From Aristolochia californica (taxonomy: Eukaryota; Streptophyta; Magnoliopsida; Piperales; Aristolochiaceae), in assembly GCA_029961685.1 (NCBI GenBank), contig JARWKL010000016.1:3845207-3909206 (forward strand): a DNA stretch of 64,000 bases, in the 5' to 3' direction. Of this stretch, positions 48,073 through 57,813 are shown piece after piece (the first letter of the stretch is position 1; each line of letters opens with the position of its first letter). The notes beneath the pieces are model-generated. The model worked only from the letters and a program-made list of their open reading frames with translations, did not search any database and was not told the DNA's origin. The position numbers and the translations under genes are program-made.

Positions 48073-48210
48073 TCATTTATCGTTCCACATGGAAGTCGAT
48101 ATGGCATCTCGAAATTGTGCGGCTCTTGTGGATTCTAATGCACTCTGCCTCCGAAAGCATGTTACTTGGCTACCCACATCCTCATGACCATCGCAATCGT
48201 CGCTGTCTGT
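48073..48210 (-). pseudogene. Harbinger transposase C-terminal remnant
   Basis: Read on the - strand: an acidic DSDDCDGHEDVG, then QSALESTRAAQFRDAISTSMWND and a stop. The RDAI-x3-MW-x ending resembles the last helix of plant PIF/Harbinger (HARBI1-like) transposases. An ATACAG acceptor-like site precedes it. The DDE catalytic core is not found, so the element cannot move itself. Confidence 0.5.
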
Positions 48211-49439
48211 ATACATTTTACATAAAATTGGATATGACCTCTACATAAAATTAGGCATAACCTATATATATAATACATGTATAAGATTAGGCATAACCTC
48301 TTCTTAAAATTGAGCATAATCTATGTATATAATACCTGTATAAAATTCGACATGACCTCTACTTAAAATTGGGCATAATCAATATACATAATACCTGCAT
48401 AAACACTTCATAAACACTCCATAAAATTGTCTATACATTCCATAAACACTCCATGGAATTGTTTATATACACTCCATAAAATAGTCTAAACACTCCATAC
48501 ACTGCATAACATTATAAATAAACTCCATACAATAATCAAACACAACAAAATTAAATGAAATATCACTATCAATTTACAATCGCCCAAATAAAAACTATAA
48601 ATCTATTATAAATTTACAAACTATAATTGTTTCTCTTCATGCTAGTTGTTCCTCGCCTATTTCCCCCTATGAACCGATCTCCAAATCTTCCCCTTGATTG
48701 ATCTTTCTCTTGTAGAGGAGGCAACACCTTCAATACTTCAATTGTTACATCATCCGCATTGCCCTGACATGCAAGTAAGAACATGCAGAATAAATCCGTG
48801 ATTATGGTAAAAAAAAAAAGGGCCAATTCTTTACTAGTTTACTTTTAACAATCTAAAAATTCTGAATAGGGATATAAATATTGCCCTGATGAGACATTCT
48901 CAAGTAGGCCTCCGGACTCAAAAGTCTTCTACTCCAAAAAAATAAGATTGGAAAACAAAATCTTAGAACAATGGTTGAAATGGCATTGGTCAACAAGTTC
49001 TCAACAATATCAAAAGTAGGATATATCAATCTGTCTATAAGGAAAATCAAATACAACACTAAATTAATAAAAAAATAGAGTTTAGACTTACCTTATGAAA
49101 TTTGAGAAAAATCAAAGCCGAAGGGTTAAATCGAAACCACAAAAAAAAGAAAATACCATGTGGTGGATATGTATAACACCTGAATCTCCTCACCACATGG
49201 CAAAAACATTCCATAACACTTCAAAATCCTCAACAACATTATAAAACATTTCAAAATTAATTAAACTACTTTCACTACTGCATATACACTAAACAATGAG
49301 AAAACACACAAATCAAGGCCAAATTCACCGAACACCCCTGGTAGAGCCCCATATAACTTCACAGTCACTACGAACTGTACCACGTCAGTGATGGGGGTCG
49401 GGTTTCGTTGGCTAATGGACGCCCGTGTAGGCGACTCAG

Positions 49440-49960
49440 CCTTGTTTGAATTGGACTAAAAAACCCCTAATAAAACCTAAACCCTAAAATAAACCCTATC
49501 ACCTACCAAACTCTAAACCATAAACACTAATTCCATAACACAGTACCCTAAACCTTAGAAGCCCTAAACCCTGAACCCTACACCATAATTCCAGATCCTA
49601 AACCCAAAAAAACCTAGAGCTTAAAAACACAAAACCCCCCAAAACCTTAAAAACCCTATCACCTACTAAACTCTAAACCCTAAACACTAATTCCATAACT
49701 TAATACATTAAAAGCCCTAAACCCTACACCTTAATTCCAAACCCTAAACCCAAAAAACCTTATAGCTTAAACACACAAAACTCCCAAAACCTTAAAAACC
49801 CTAAACCCCCTAAACCTTAAAAGCCCTAATCCCTAAAATACCCTAAATCCTTAACCATAAACCCTAAACCCTAATTACTGGACCCTTAAATACCGAGCAG
49901 CAAACCCTAAAAATAATCCATACACGAATCAAGAATTTAGACTATAAACCGTAACCCTAA
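49440..49960 (+). repeat. Degenerate telomere-like CCCTAAA repeats
   Basis: Dozens of AACCCTAAA-like heptamers with interruptions, including a ~190-bp higher-order duplication (CACCTAC-AAACTCTAAACC at about 49501 and 49660). Located inside the Harbinger element. Confidence 0.82.
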
Positions 49961-51118
49961 ATCCAAAAATAATGCACAAATAACCCCCAATTACGCACTG
50001 AAAATAAATTTAAATCAAATAAAACACTAATTTAATGAAAAAAATTAGGGTTTAGGCATACCTCCTGAAATTTGGGGAAATCCGAAGCCGATGGGTGAAA
50101 TTGATGCCTAATCGAAGTAGATATTAAGCAATCGATGCCCAAATGTCCAAAATGGAAATGGGGAAATCGAACGAAATCGGAGGTATTTTCGGGGGAAAGG
50201 AGACTAGCCAGAGAGAGAATGGAGTAGGAGGCCGAAAGGGAGAAGAGAGGGAGAAGACAAAGAAGAAAGGAAGGTCGGGAGGGAATAGAGAGAGAGAGAA
50301 GCGAGAGAGAGCGAGTTCGAGAGAAGAGAGGGGGTGCGAGAGAGAGGGCGAGGCCGAGAGAAGACCGAGAGATGAGGCCGGAGGCAAGAGGGAACTGAGA
50401 CGGTGGCCGGAGACGAAGGACGAGATCGATTTTGGCAGCAGCGACGTCGGAGGCACATGGAAACGAGAGAGGGAGTGCAGGAGAGAGGAAGAAAAAATGA
50501 GAAATGACGACGCGCGATGGGGGGCTGCGAGGAGAGAGAGGGGAAAAATCGAGCGTCGCTCGTCCTTCAATTCAAAGAAGATCAAACAAGGCCTTCTTCC
50601 ACATGATCAAAATTAAACCGTGGAGATGAAGGACCCCTTCATCCCCTGCATCGAGATGAAGCTTCATCTGCGCTCCACTAACGACTTCAAGTGTTGAAGG
50701 GCATTATGCGGTTGAAGATAATCTCATCCTTCACGTTGACTAACCCCCCCTAAATATGCCAAAAAAGGAAGGGAGAGAGGCGCAATGAAATCCTATTTTT
50801 TGCATTATTACTGGGAGGGATCCCTCACATAGAAGATAGGTTACCGAGGCTTCTTTCATCAACAACAAAATGAAGGGGGCTATGCTCCCTTCCCTCACAA
50901 TGATCAAGGAGATATCCCATTTATTTTTAATTTTTGATTATTTTTTAAAATTTCATTAATGATATTTGATGACTTAGGCCCTGTTAGTGCGCAGCGTAAG
51001 TGAAATGTATTTCACTTACGCTGGGGAAATTGAGGCAAAACCATTAGTGCGCAGCGTAAGTGACGAGGGAAAGTGAAATATAGATGAATTTTGTTTCTCC
51101 CCGTTTTAGGCATAAAGC

Positions 51119-51166
51119 GATGGTAAGTGAATTCAGAGGGGTCGAGCTATGAATTCACTTACCATC
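51119..51166. repeat. Perfect hairpin, 16-bp arms
   Basis: GATGGTAAGTGAATTC pairs with GAATTCACTTACCATC, with a 16-nt loop. Confidence 0.93.
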
Positions 51167-51533
51167 ACTCAATTACATCTCGGGCTCGGGTTGTCGGGAA
51201 GGAAGCTCTATCGAACGAGGTTTTGGAGAAAAAAAATTTCTCTCTCGCTCGCTCGGTGCCTTCGACTTCTCTTCTCTCTCGACCTCCTTCTCCTCTCCCT
51301 CTCGACCTCCGTCGCAGAGCATGGGAGGTCGAGCCTCTGCCACAAAGCCTTTCGGCCTCCCTCTCTTCTCCCTTTCGGCGTACCGTCGGAACGCCGCCTC
51401 CATCGCCATTTCCCATTGGCCAGCCGCCTCAGTCGTCATTGCCCGCTGGCCCGCTGCCTCTGTCGGGTTGCCCGTTGGCCCGTAGCTGTAGTCTCCCGCC
51501 GTTGAGGATGACAACGCGCGCCGTGAGGAAGAT

Positions 51534-51574
51534 GATGGTTTAATTTTTCCTAACTCAGGAAAAATTAAACCATC
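51534..51574. repeat. Perfect hairpin, 18-bp arms
   Basis: GATGGTTTAATTTTTCCT pairs with AGGAAAAATTAAACCATC across a 5-nt loop. It marks the boundary between the GC-rich and AT-rich halves of the element. Confidence 0.93.
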
Positions 51575-52350
51575 GTCGTAAAAATAATAATTTATATTTT
51601 TATTTATATAATAATTATTTTATTTATTTAATATATTTATGTTATAATTACTATATTAAATTAGTGATTTAATAGTCATAATTAAAATATTGTTAAAATA
51701 AATATTTGATAAATTATGTTTTAATGCCACTAAATATTTTTTGTGTTGTACTTTTGTATGAACAAATATATTTTTTTATATTAAAAAGGTGATTGAGTTA
51801 TATTTTTATTATTATGATATTTGTGTAGTACGCTATTTAGTACGATATTTTTATAATTATTTTATATTTAGGTATTAAAAAATTAAAATTTGATTACAAT
51901 TTTAATAATATAAAAGTAACCGTTTGTTTAATTATTATATTTAATATATTTTATTTATTAACTAATATTAATTTAATTTTCTAATAGTCAGATATATCAA
52001 AATATTTTATTTAATAAATAATTTATATGCACTTTACACCACACTTTCCATTGTGCACACTAACACAAACAAGTACTTTGCACTGCACTTTCCATTGCGT
52101 ACACTAACACAAACAAGTACTTTATTTTCCCTCTCACTTTCCCCAGGGAAAATATTTTTCATTGTAATCCACTTTACCTCTGCACTTACATTGTGCACTA
52201 ACTCCCCTTAACGTTGTTCAACTAATGGGACTCGAGCAAGTCACCTCATTAGGTTGATGGCCCGACCAAGCTTGATAACATTGGTATGGAGTATGCGGTT
52301 CTATAATAATTAGATTAAGAATATTAGATCATTTTAGCTGGGGTGGAAGT

Positions 52351-52535
52351 AAGGGTGGCATCAAACCGAGCCAAGCTCTAACCTATAAGTTTTGAGTTTG
52401 ACTTGATTTAAATACTTTGAACTTGAGCTCGAGTTCATGTTTAGCCTCAAGCCTAAAATTGGAATCAAGCTCGAGTTTTTTTTTTAGCCGAGCTTAAACG
52501 GTTTATGAGCCGGTTTGGCTTGGTGTCACCCCTAT
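52351..52535. mobile_element. hAT-like MITE (185 bp) with 8-bp TSD
   Basis: The left end AAGGGTGGCATCAAACCGAG and the inverted right end AGGGGTGACACCAAGCCAAA are imperfect terminal repeats. The 8-bp flanks GTGGAAGT (52343-52350) and GTGGAAGC (52536-52543) are a hAT-size TSD. The empty site GGGGTGGAAGCC is preserved in block A1 at about 33796. Confidence 0.88.
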
Positions 52536-52732
52536 GTGGAAGCAACCTTCGTTTCTAAAAGTATTTTTTAAAAGTTGAATAAATAACATAAAACAATTGC
52601 TATGCAGTATTATAAGCTGGGAAAGAAGATGGTCGTGACACATGAGAACCAACTAAACGTTGCCAATTTGGAAAAAGTTATTCAAACGATGGCCTCTAAA
52701 AGAAGTGTAGACTGTAGACTGCTTTTGGAATT

Positions 52733-55707
52733 GGGAATTTTACCAAAATACCGGTTTTAAACAATTTATTTATGAAAATAACGAAGACCACAAATTATTT
52801 ACAAAACTACCGAACTTTGACCGGTCCACTGTATATGTGGACAGTCAAAGGTGACACGTAAGCTTTGACTGCTTACGTGTCGCTCCATCATCAGAGCGAT
52901 GCTGTAGATGAACACATAGACTGCCACGTCATTATTATTGACACGTCATTTGCCACGTCATTACATGATAAAATTTTGAATAAATTTAAAAAAATTAAAA
53001 AATCACATACACTTTTTATTACCTTATATCTAAAATAAAAAATTATTTAAAAAATTAATAAACAATTAAAAAATTAACTCTTACTTATTTAACACCATTT
53101 AATATCAATTAAAATATTTATTAATTAAAAAAATTATCGTTATACTTTTTATTTCTTCATATTTTACAAAATAAAATAAAATAAGTAAATTAATTAGATT
53201 TAAAATATTTATAAATTAAAAAATACAAAAAAAATATTTTAGAGTTAAAAATACAATTTATTTGTATATTTTTATCACCTTATTTACAAAATAATAATAT
53301 TTACAAATTTTAAATATTTATAAATTTAAAAAATCTTACTCTTAAGTCTTACCCATATATTATCGATTTAAAATATTTAAAATTTTTAAAAAAATACAAA
53401 AAAACTATTTTAGAGTTTAAAAATATAATTTATTTGTATATTTTTATCACCTTATTTATAAAATAATATTTAGAAATTTTAAATATTTATAAATAAAAAT
53501 AATCTAACTCTTACCCATTTACTATGGATTTAAAATATTTATAAATAATTTTTTTTATTTTTAAGTCTTACCCGTATATTATCTATTTAAAATATTTATA
53601 AATAGAAAAAAATTTACTCTTAAATCTTACCCATATATTATCCATTTAAAATATTTATAAATTAAAAAAAATATACAAAAAAATTGTTTTAGATTTTAAA
53701 AATATAATTTATTTGTATACTTTTTATCACCTTATTTACAAAATAATAAATTATTAAAAAATATATTATTTAATTAAAAATCTTACAAAACTTTACAATA
53801 ATTTTAATTTGGCAAAAATTTTATTAACATAAAATCAGAAATTAAACAGTAAATCACATAAAAATCAATACAGTAATTAAACACCTAAATTCAAATTAAT
53901 ATTATAATTAAATACAATAATTCTATCCAATTAACAAAAACCCTAAAAAATCACCCCAAGGTTTTGAGAGAATGGCCGGGACGAACAAAGGGGAAGGGAA
54001 AGAGCGTCGGCGGCGAGAGGAAAGGGGAAGGGAAAGAACGTCGGCGGCGAGAGGATGAACAGAGGGGAACGGAGAAAAAGAACGAATGATAAGGCTGAGA
54101 CGAAGAGAGAGTGGTTGAGCGGAGGGCGTCGAGGGCGAGGCCGAGCGGCGGCAATAGGGGCGAGGTCGAGGCCGAGGCAGAGCAGAGGCCGCAGGCGAGT
54201 GGCCGAGGCCGAGCGGCGGCAACAGGGGAGGCGAGCGGCAACAGGGGAGGTGAGCGGCAGCAGGGGAGGTGGCAGAAGGCGAGCGACGAGAGGAGAGCAG
54301 CCGAGACGAGAGGCGAGGAGAAAATCGTGGAGGAGAAAATCGCTTGCGGCCGCTGCTCTGCCTCGGCCTCGTCCCCGCTGCCGCCGCTCGCCTGCGACTG
54401 CTGCTCTGCCTCGGCCTCGACCTCGCCCCTGTTGCCGCCGCTCGGCCTCGCCCTCGACGCCCTCCGCTCAACCCTCTGTTCATCCTCTCGCCGCCGATGT
54501 TCTTTCCCTTCCCCTTTTTGTTAATTGAATAGAATTATTTTATTTAATTATAATATTAATTTGAATTTAGGTGTTTAATTACTGTATTGATTTTTATGGA
54601 TTTACTGTTTAATTTCTGATTTTATGTTAATAAAATTTTTGCCAAATTAAAATTATTGTAAAGTTTTGTAAGATTTTTAATTAAATAATATATTTTTTAA
54701 TAATTTATTATTTTGTAAATAAGGTGATAAAAAGTATACAAATAAATTATATTTTTAAAATCTAAAACAATTTTTTTTGTATATTTTTTTTAATTTATAA
54801 ATATTTTAAATGGATAATATATGGGTAAGATTTAAGAGTAAATTTTTTTCTATTTATAAATATTTTAAATAGATAATATATGGGTAAGACTTAAAAATAA
54901 AAAAAATATTTATAAATATTTTAAATCCATAGTAAATGGGTAAGAGTTAGATTATTTTTATTTATAAATATTTAAAATTTCTAAATATTATTTTATAAAT
55001 AAGGTGATAAAAATATACAAATAAATTATATTTTTAAACTCTAAAATAGTTTTTTTTTTATTTTTTTAAAAATTTTAAATATTTTAAATCGATAATATAT
55101 GGGTAAGACTTAAGAGTAAGATTTTTTAAATTTATAAATATTTAAAATTTGTAAATATTATTATTTCGTAAATAAGGTGATAAAATATACAAATAAAGTA
55201 TTTTTAAACTCTAAAATATTTTTTTTGTATTTTTTTAATTTATAAATATTTTAAATCTAATTAATTTACTTATTTTATTTTATTTTGTAAAATATGAAGA
55301 AATAAAAAGTATAACGATAATTTTTTTAATTAATAAATATTTTAATTGATATTAAATGGTGTTAAGTAAGTAAGAGTTAATTTTTTAATTGTTTATTAAT
55401 TTTTTAAATAATTTTTTATTTTAGATATAAGGTAATAAAAAGTGTATGTGATTTTTTAATTTTTTTTAAATTTATTCAAAATTTTATCATGACGTGGCGA
55501 ATGATGTGTCAATAATAATGACGTGGCAGTCTATGTGTTCATCTACTGATGATGGAGCGACACGTAAACAGTCAAAGCTTACGTGTCACCTTTGACTGTC
55601 CACATATACGGTGGACCGGTCAAAGTTCGGTAGTTTTGTAAATAATTTGTGGTCTTCGTTATTTTCATAAATAAGTTGTTTAAAACCGGTATTTTGGTAA
55701 AATTCCC
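52733..55707. mobile_element. Foldback Mutator-like element with long inverted arms
   Basis: A 2975-bp element whose ends GGGAATTTTACCAAAATACC and inverted copy are followed base for base by each other's complement over nearly the whole length. It is flanked by a 9-bp TSD TTTGGAATT (52724-52732, 55708-55716). The uninterrupted target is seen at 33990 and 38490 in the sister blocks, so both borders are certain. Arms run about 1.45 kb each: GC-moderate ends (CACGTCATT repeats), a very AT-rich middle, and a GC-rich centre (54000-54480) rich in GAGGCCGAG/GGCGGC. No transposase; Arg/Gly-rich frames in the centre are compositional. A 9-bp TSD is typical of Mutator-like elements. Confidence 0.92.
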
Positions 55708-55913
55708 TTTGGAATTCAACAGACTTGGTCAAGCCCTTCTATTACAAACATTACTGTTCCCAAATCCCCTCGTGTATGAATCTTCTCTACTTTTACGACG
55801 TCCTGCAGCCCAGTGTGAACAAATCCTGGCTTTCATAACTTTCTCTTGGATTTACTTTGACGGCGGTAACCCAAAAGACCCGTCGAGGCCTTCTCAGGCT
55901 TCCCCAGCTGCTC

Positions 55914-55922
55914 TATATATTA
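55914..55922 (+). promoter_or_regulatory. TATA box of the 56034 peptide gene
   Basis: TATATATTA, 120 bases before the ATG. Conserved with A1 and A2. Confidence 0.55.
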
Positions 55923-56033
55923 GAGCAAGCGTCAGCTAGCAGATTTCACAACCACGTCTTCGTCTTTGCTCGATCGATTTCAGGAGAGCAAGAAGGAGAG
56001 AGAGTGTGAGAAGTGGTCTCTGATCGAGTGAGA

Positions 56034-56297
56034 ATGATGGCTCTGAGAACAAGCTCTAGACGTTTGTTTTTGGTGATATTGATTGTTGTTTTGGTTGCAG
56101 TATCGGCCATACTTCCTTCTGAGCAGTCGAGAATCCTTACTGTGAGAGAAGAGCGTGGGTGTAACTCAGTGGAGTCTGCAGCCAATTCAAATGCAGTGAA
56201 CCCATGTTTCATCTCTCACTATGGTGCTGCTAGAGCTTCCACGCCCTCGTTCTTTAACATTGCTGCTGGCCCCAGCAAGAAAGGCCCTGGCAATTAG
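56034..56297 (+). CDS. PIP/PIPL-like secreted peptide precursor 8 (87 aa, block A3)
   Basis: The product is an 87-residue precursor nearly identical to the 38.8 kb copy. It has the signal peptide core LFLVILIVVLVAVSAILPS, RILTVREERGC, Cys in NPCFISHYGAA, and the C terminus FFNIAAGPSKKGPGN with the core at 78-87. It is intact despite the foldback insertion, whose right end is ~325 bases upstream of the ATG. The conserved proximal promoter (about 55717-56033) is retained, but distal block-A sequence is now 3 kb further away. That could change expression relative to the A2 copy, which is inference. First leader ATG used. Confidence 0.9.
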   Translation: MMALRTSSRRLFLVILIVVLVAVSAILPSEQSRILTVREERGCNSVESAANSNAVNPCFISHYGAARASTPSFFNIAAGPSKKGPGN

Positions 56298-56965
56298 TTA
56301 TCCTCGACTTCCGAAACTGCAATGGGTGCAAATAAGGTCTTGTCTGTGTTTAGTACTCAACGGAGTCTCTGCAATTTTATTTTGACAGCACTGGGCGTCT
56401 CTTCTGTTCCGAGTGTCCCTTAAACCTTCAATTTAGCCAATGCAAGTGTGGTATTAAGTCTATCAGTCAGAATTTTACCGAGAGTAGTCAGAGAAGTGTC
56501 GGTGAAAGTCTGTTATCTTGGTCTGCTAATCAGGATTTTTGCTATGAGAAGTCATGGATGTCTATTATTTCAAGGAAGTTGAGAAATGAAATAATCTAAA
56601 CCGTTTCCATTTGTTACGGATTGATTTTCTTGCACTCTTCATCAAATGATATCTGACGCGCTAGATGGGAGAAGGGGCCTCCTCTACCGGTCGCTACACA
56701 AACGACGCAACTTATAAATTCAATAAACGATTGCAGTGATTTCATCTCATGGAGTTTTCTTTTATATAAGAGTTGAATGGAAAGCTTAAAGAACATAAAA
56801 ACTTCTCTCAAAGTAGTATAAGGCAAGGACTGGATCAGTGGATGGTTATGCGGAAAGTTTAATGGAAGAGAGGATCTGCTGCTCCATCTAGAGTAGCAAG
56901 CGGCTGCTCTCATCAGTTTTTAGAGGGAACATGAACATGTAAACGTGAAAAGTTCTGTCACTAGG

Positions 56966-57417
56966 TGTTAGAATCCTTAATAGTAAATTCTAATCCAGAA
57001 TTTACAACATGCTAGAATATTAGGATTGAAAACATACCTGGATCCAGTCCGTGACTTTCGTCTTTTGATGTGAAATTTACTGTGATGAACGATAAGAACG
57101 GTTATTGATCTTGTGGTCTTCCTCAACTAAATCGCCTTATTCCCTAATGGGACCTTCGTTTCTCTTCCGGATGGGGAGAAGGAAAACTGTGTGTGATTTA
57201 GTATATTGAAGACCATAACCATTTTGTGTCTCCTTATATAGGGTTCCCATAATTCCCTATGGTATCTACTCAATTGGCCCATATCCATGGCCCATTCCTT
57301 AATGGGCTTAACAAAATTAGATCACTTAATTTCAGCCCATTCCATTAATAATAGAAAATATAATTGCATAATAAATATGTTACCCAAATTAGAATAGGAA
57401 ATGTGAATTTCCTAACA
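56966..57417 (-). repeat. 3' LTR of the third copia
   Basis: 452 bp. Similar to 62991-63454 with scattered transitions. Confidence 0.92.
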
Positions 57418-57813
57418 ATCTCCCACTTTGGGTTACACATAATTCCTGAAACAATTATATCACAATTCTTTAGGCACGCATCGTATATATTAATAATGGA
57501 ACCACCGCGACTTTCATCACTTTACATTCGTGACTAAACCACGATGATCGCTATACTAATACACTCAATGACATAGTTCAAATATGGATGAGTAACATGA
57601 AAATTACATGCAATGTGATCTCAAACATGCCTATTTCCAACTGGTCCTTCTTTAGTCTTTAGTGAGATCTTTCCATAGTCCTTAATGCAATGTGAACATT
57701 GCACATAGAAAAATACAAGCAAGTTCATAAATAAAATAATAAGCAATCAATTTTATTAAAAAATCAAATAACTCAATGTCTAAAGCAAACATATAGTACA
57801 AAAATGATTCTCA

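Larger units (their letters stand above)
47707..50750 (-). mobile_element. PIF/Harbinger-type DNA transposon, degraded
   Basis: Terminal inverted repeats GGGGGGGTTAGTCAAC and GTTGACTAACCCCCCC are flanked by TAA (47704-47706 and 50751-50753). A 3-bp TWA target and GGG ends are diagnostic for PIF/Harbinger. The 3044-bp body holds a probable C-terminal transposase exon on the - strand (48073-48210), (CTTCAT)n and 42-bp repeats near 47732-47885, ~60-bp tandem repeats at 48220-48400, telomere-like DNA at 49440-49960 and a purine-rich stretch at 50200-50560. It is inserted into a CCCTCCC..GGGAGGG inverted-repeat element of which halves remain on both sides. Confidence 0.82.
50977..52207. mobile_element. 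Non-autonomous PIF/Harbinger-like element with internal hairpins
   Basis: The ends GGCCCTGTTAGTGCGCA and, inverted, GGGGAGTTAGTGCACA are flanked by TTA (50974-50976, 52208-52210). The 1231-bp body contains three hairpins (50992-51023, 51119-51166, 51534-51574), a pyrimidine-rich stretch (51235-51400) and an AT-rich part. The AT-rich part (51600-51720) is an inverted relative of 47930-48040 in the neighbouring Harbinger element. The subterminal GTAAGTGAA motif recurs in both orientations and could be a transposase-binding site. Confidence 0.75.
52321..56840 (+). repeat. Segmental duplication block A, copy 3 (with insertions)
   Basis: 52321-52350, 52536-52732 and 55708-56840 together reproduce block A, interrupted by the hAT MITE and the foldback element. 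Downstream it diverges from A2 between about 56650 and 56730. Confidence 0.88.

Noticed and set aside
50124..50616. Opposed ~155-codon frames, Arg/Glu/Lys-rich on + and Ser/Leu/Pro-rich on -
   Set aside because: A purine-rich low-complexity tract inside a Harbinger element produces both. No recognisable protein.
51127..51543. Overlapping 83-138 codon frames on both strands
   Set aside because: A pyrimidine-rich tract within the 50977-52207 element. Compositional, no homologous motif.
53923..54532. Long Arg/Gly/Ala- and Ser/Pro-rich open frames on both strands
   Set aside because: They mirror each other because the region is the centre of a palindrome with GC-rich simple composition. No domain or start context.
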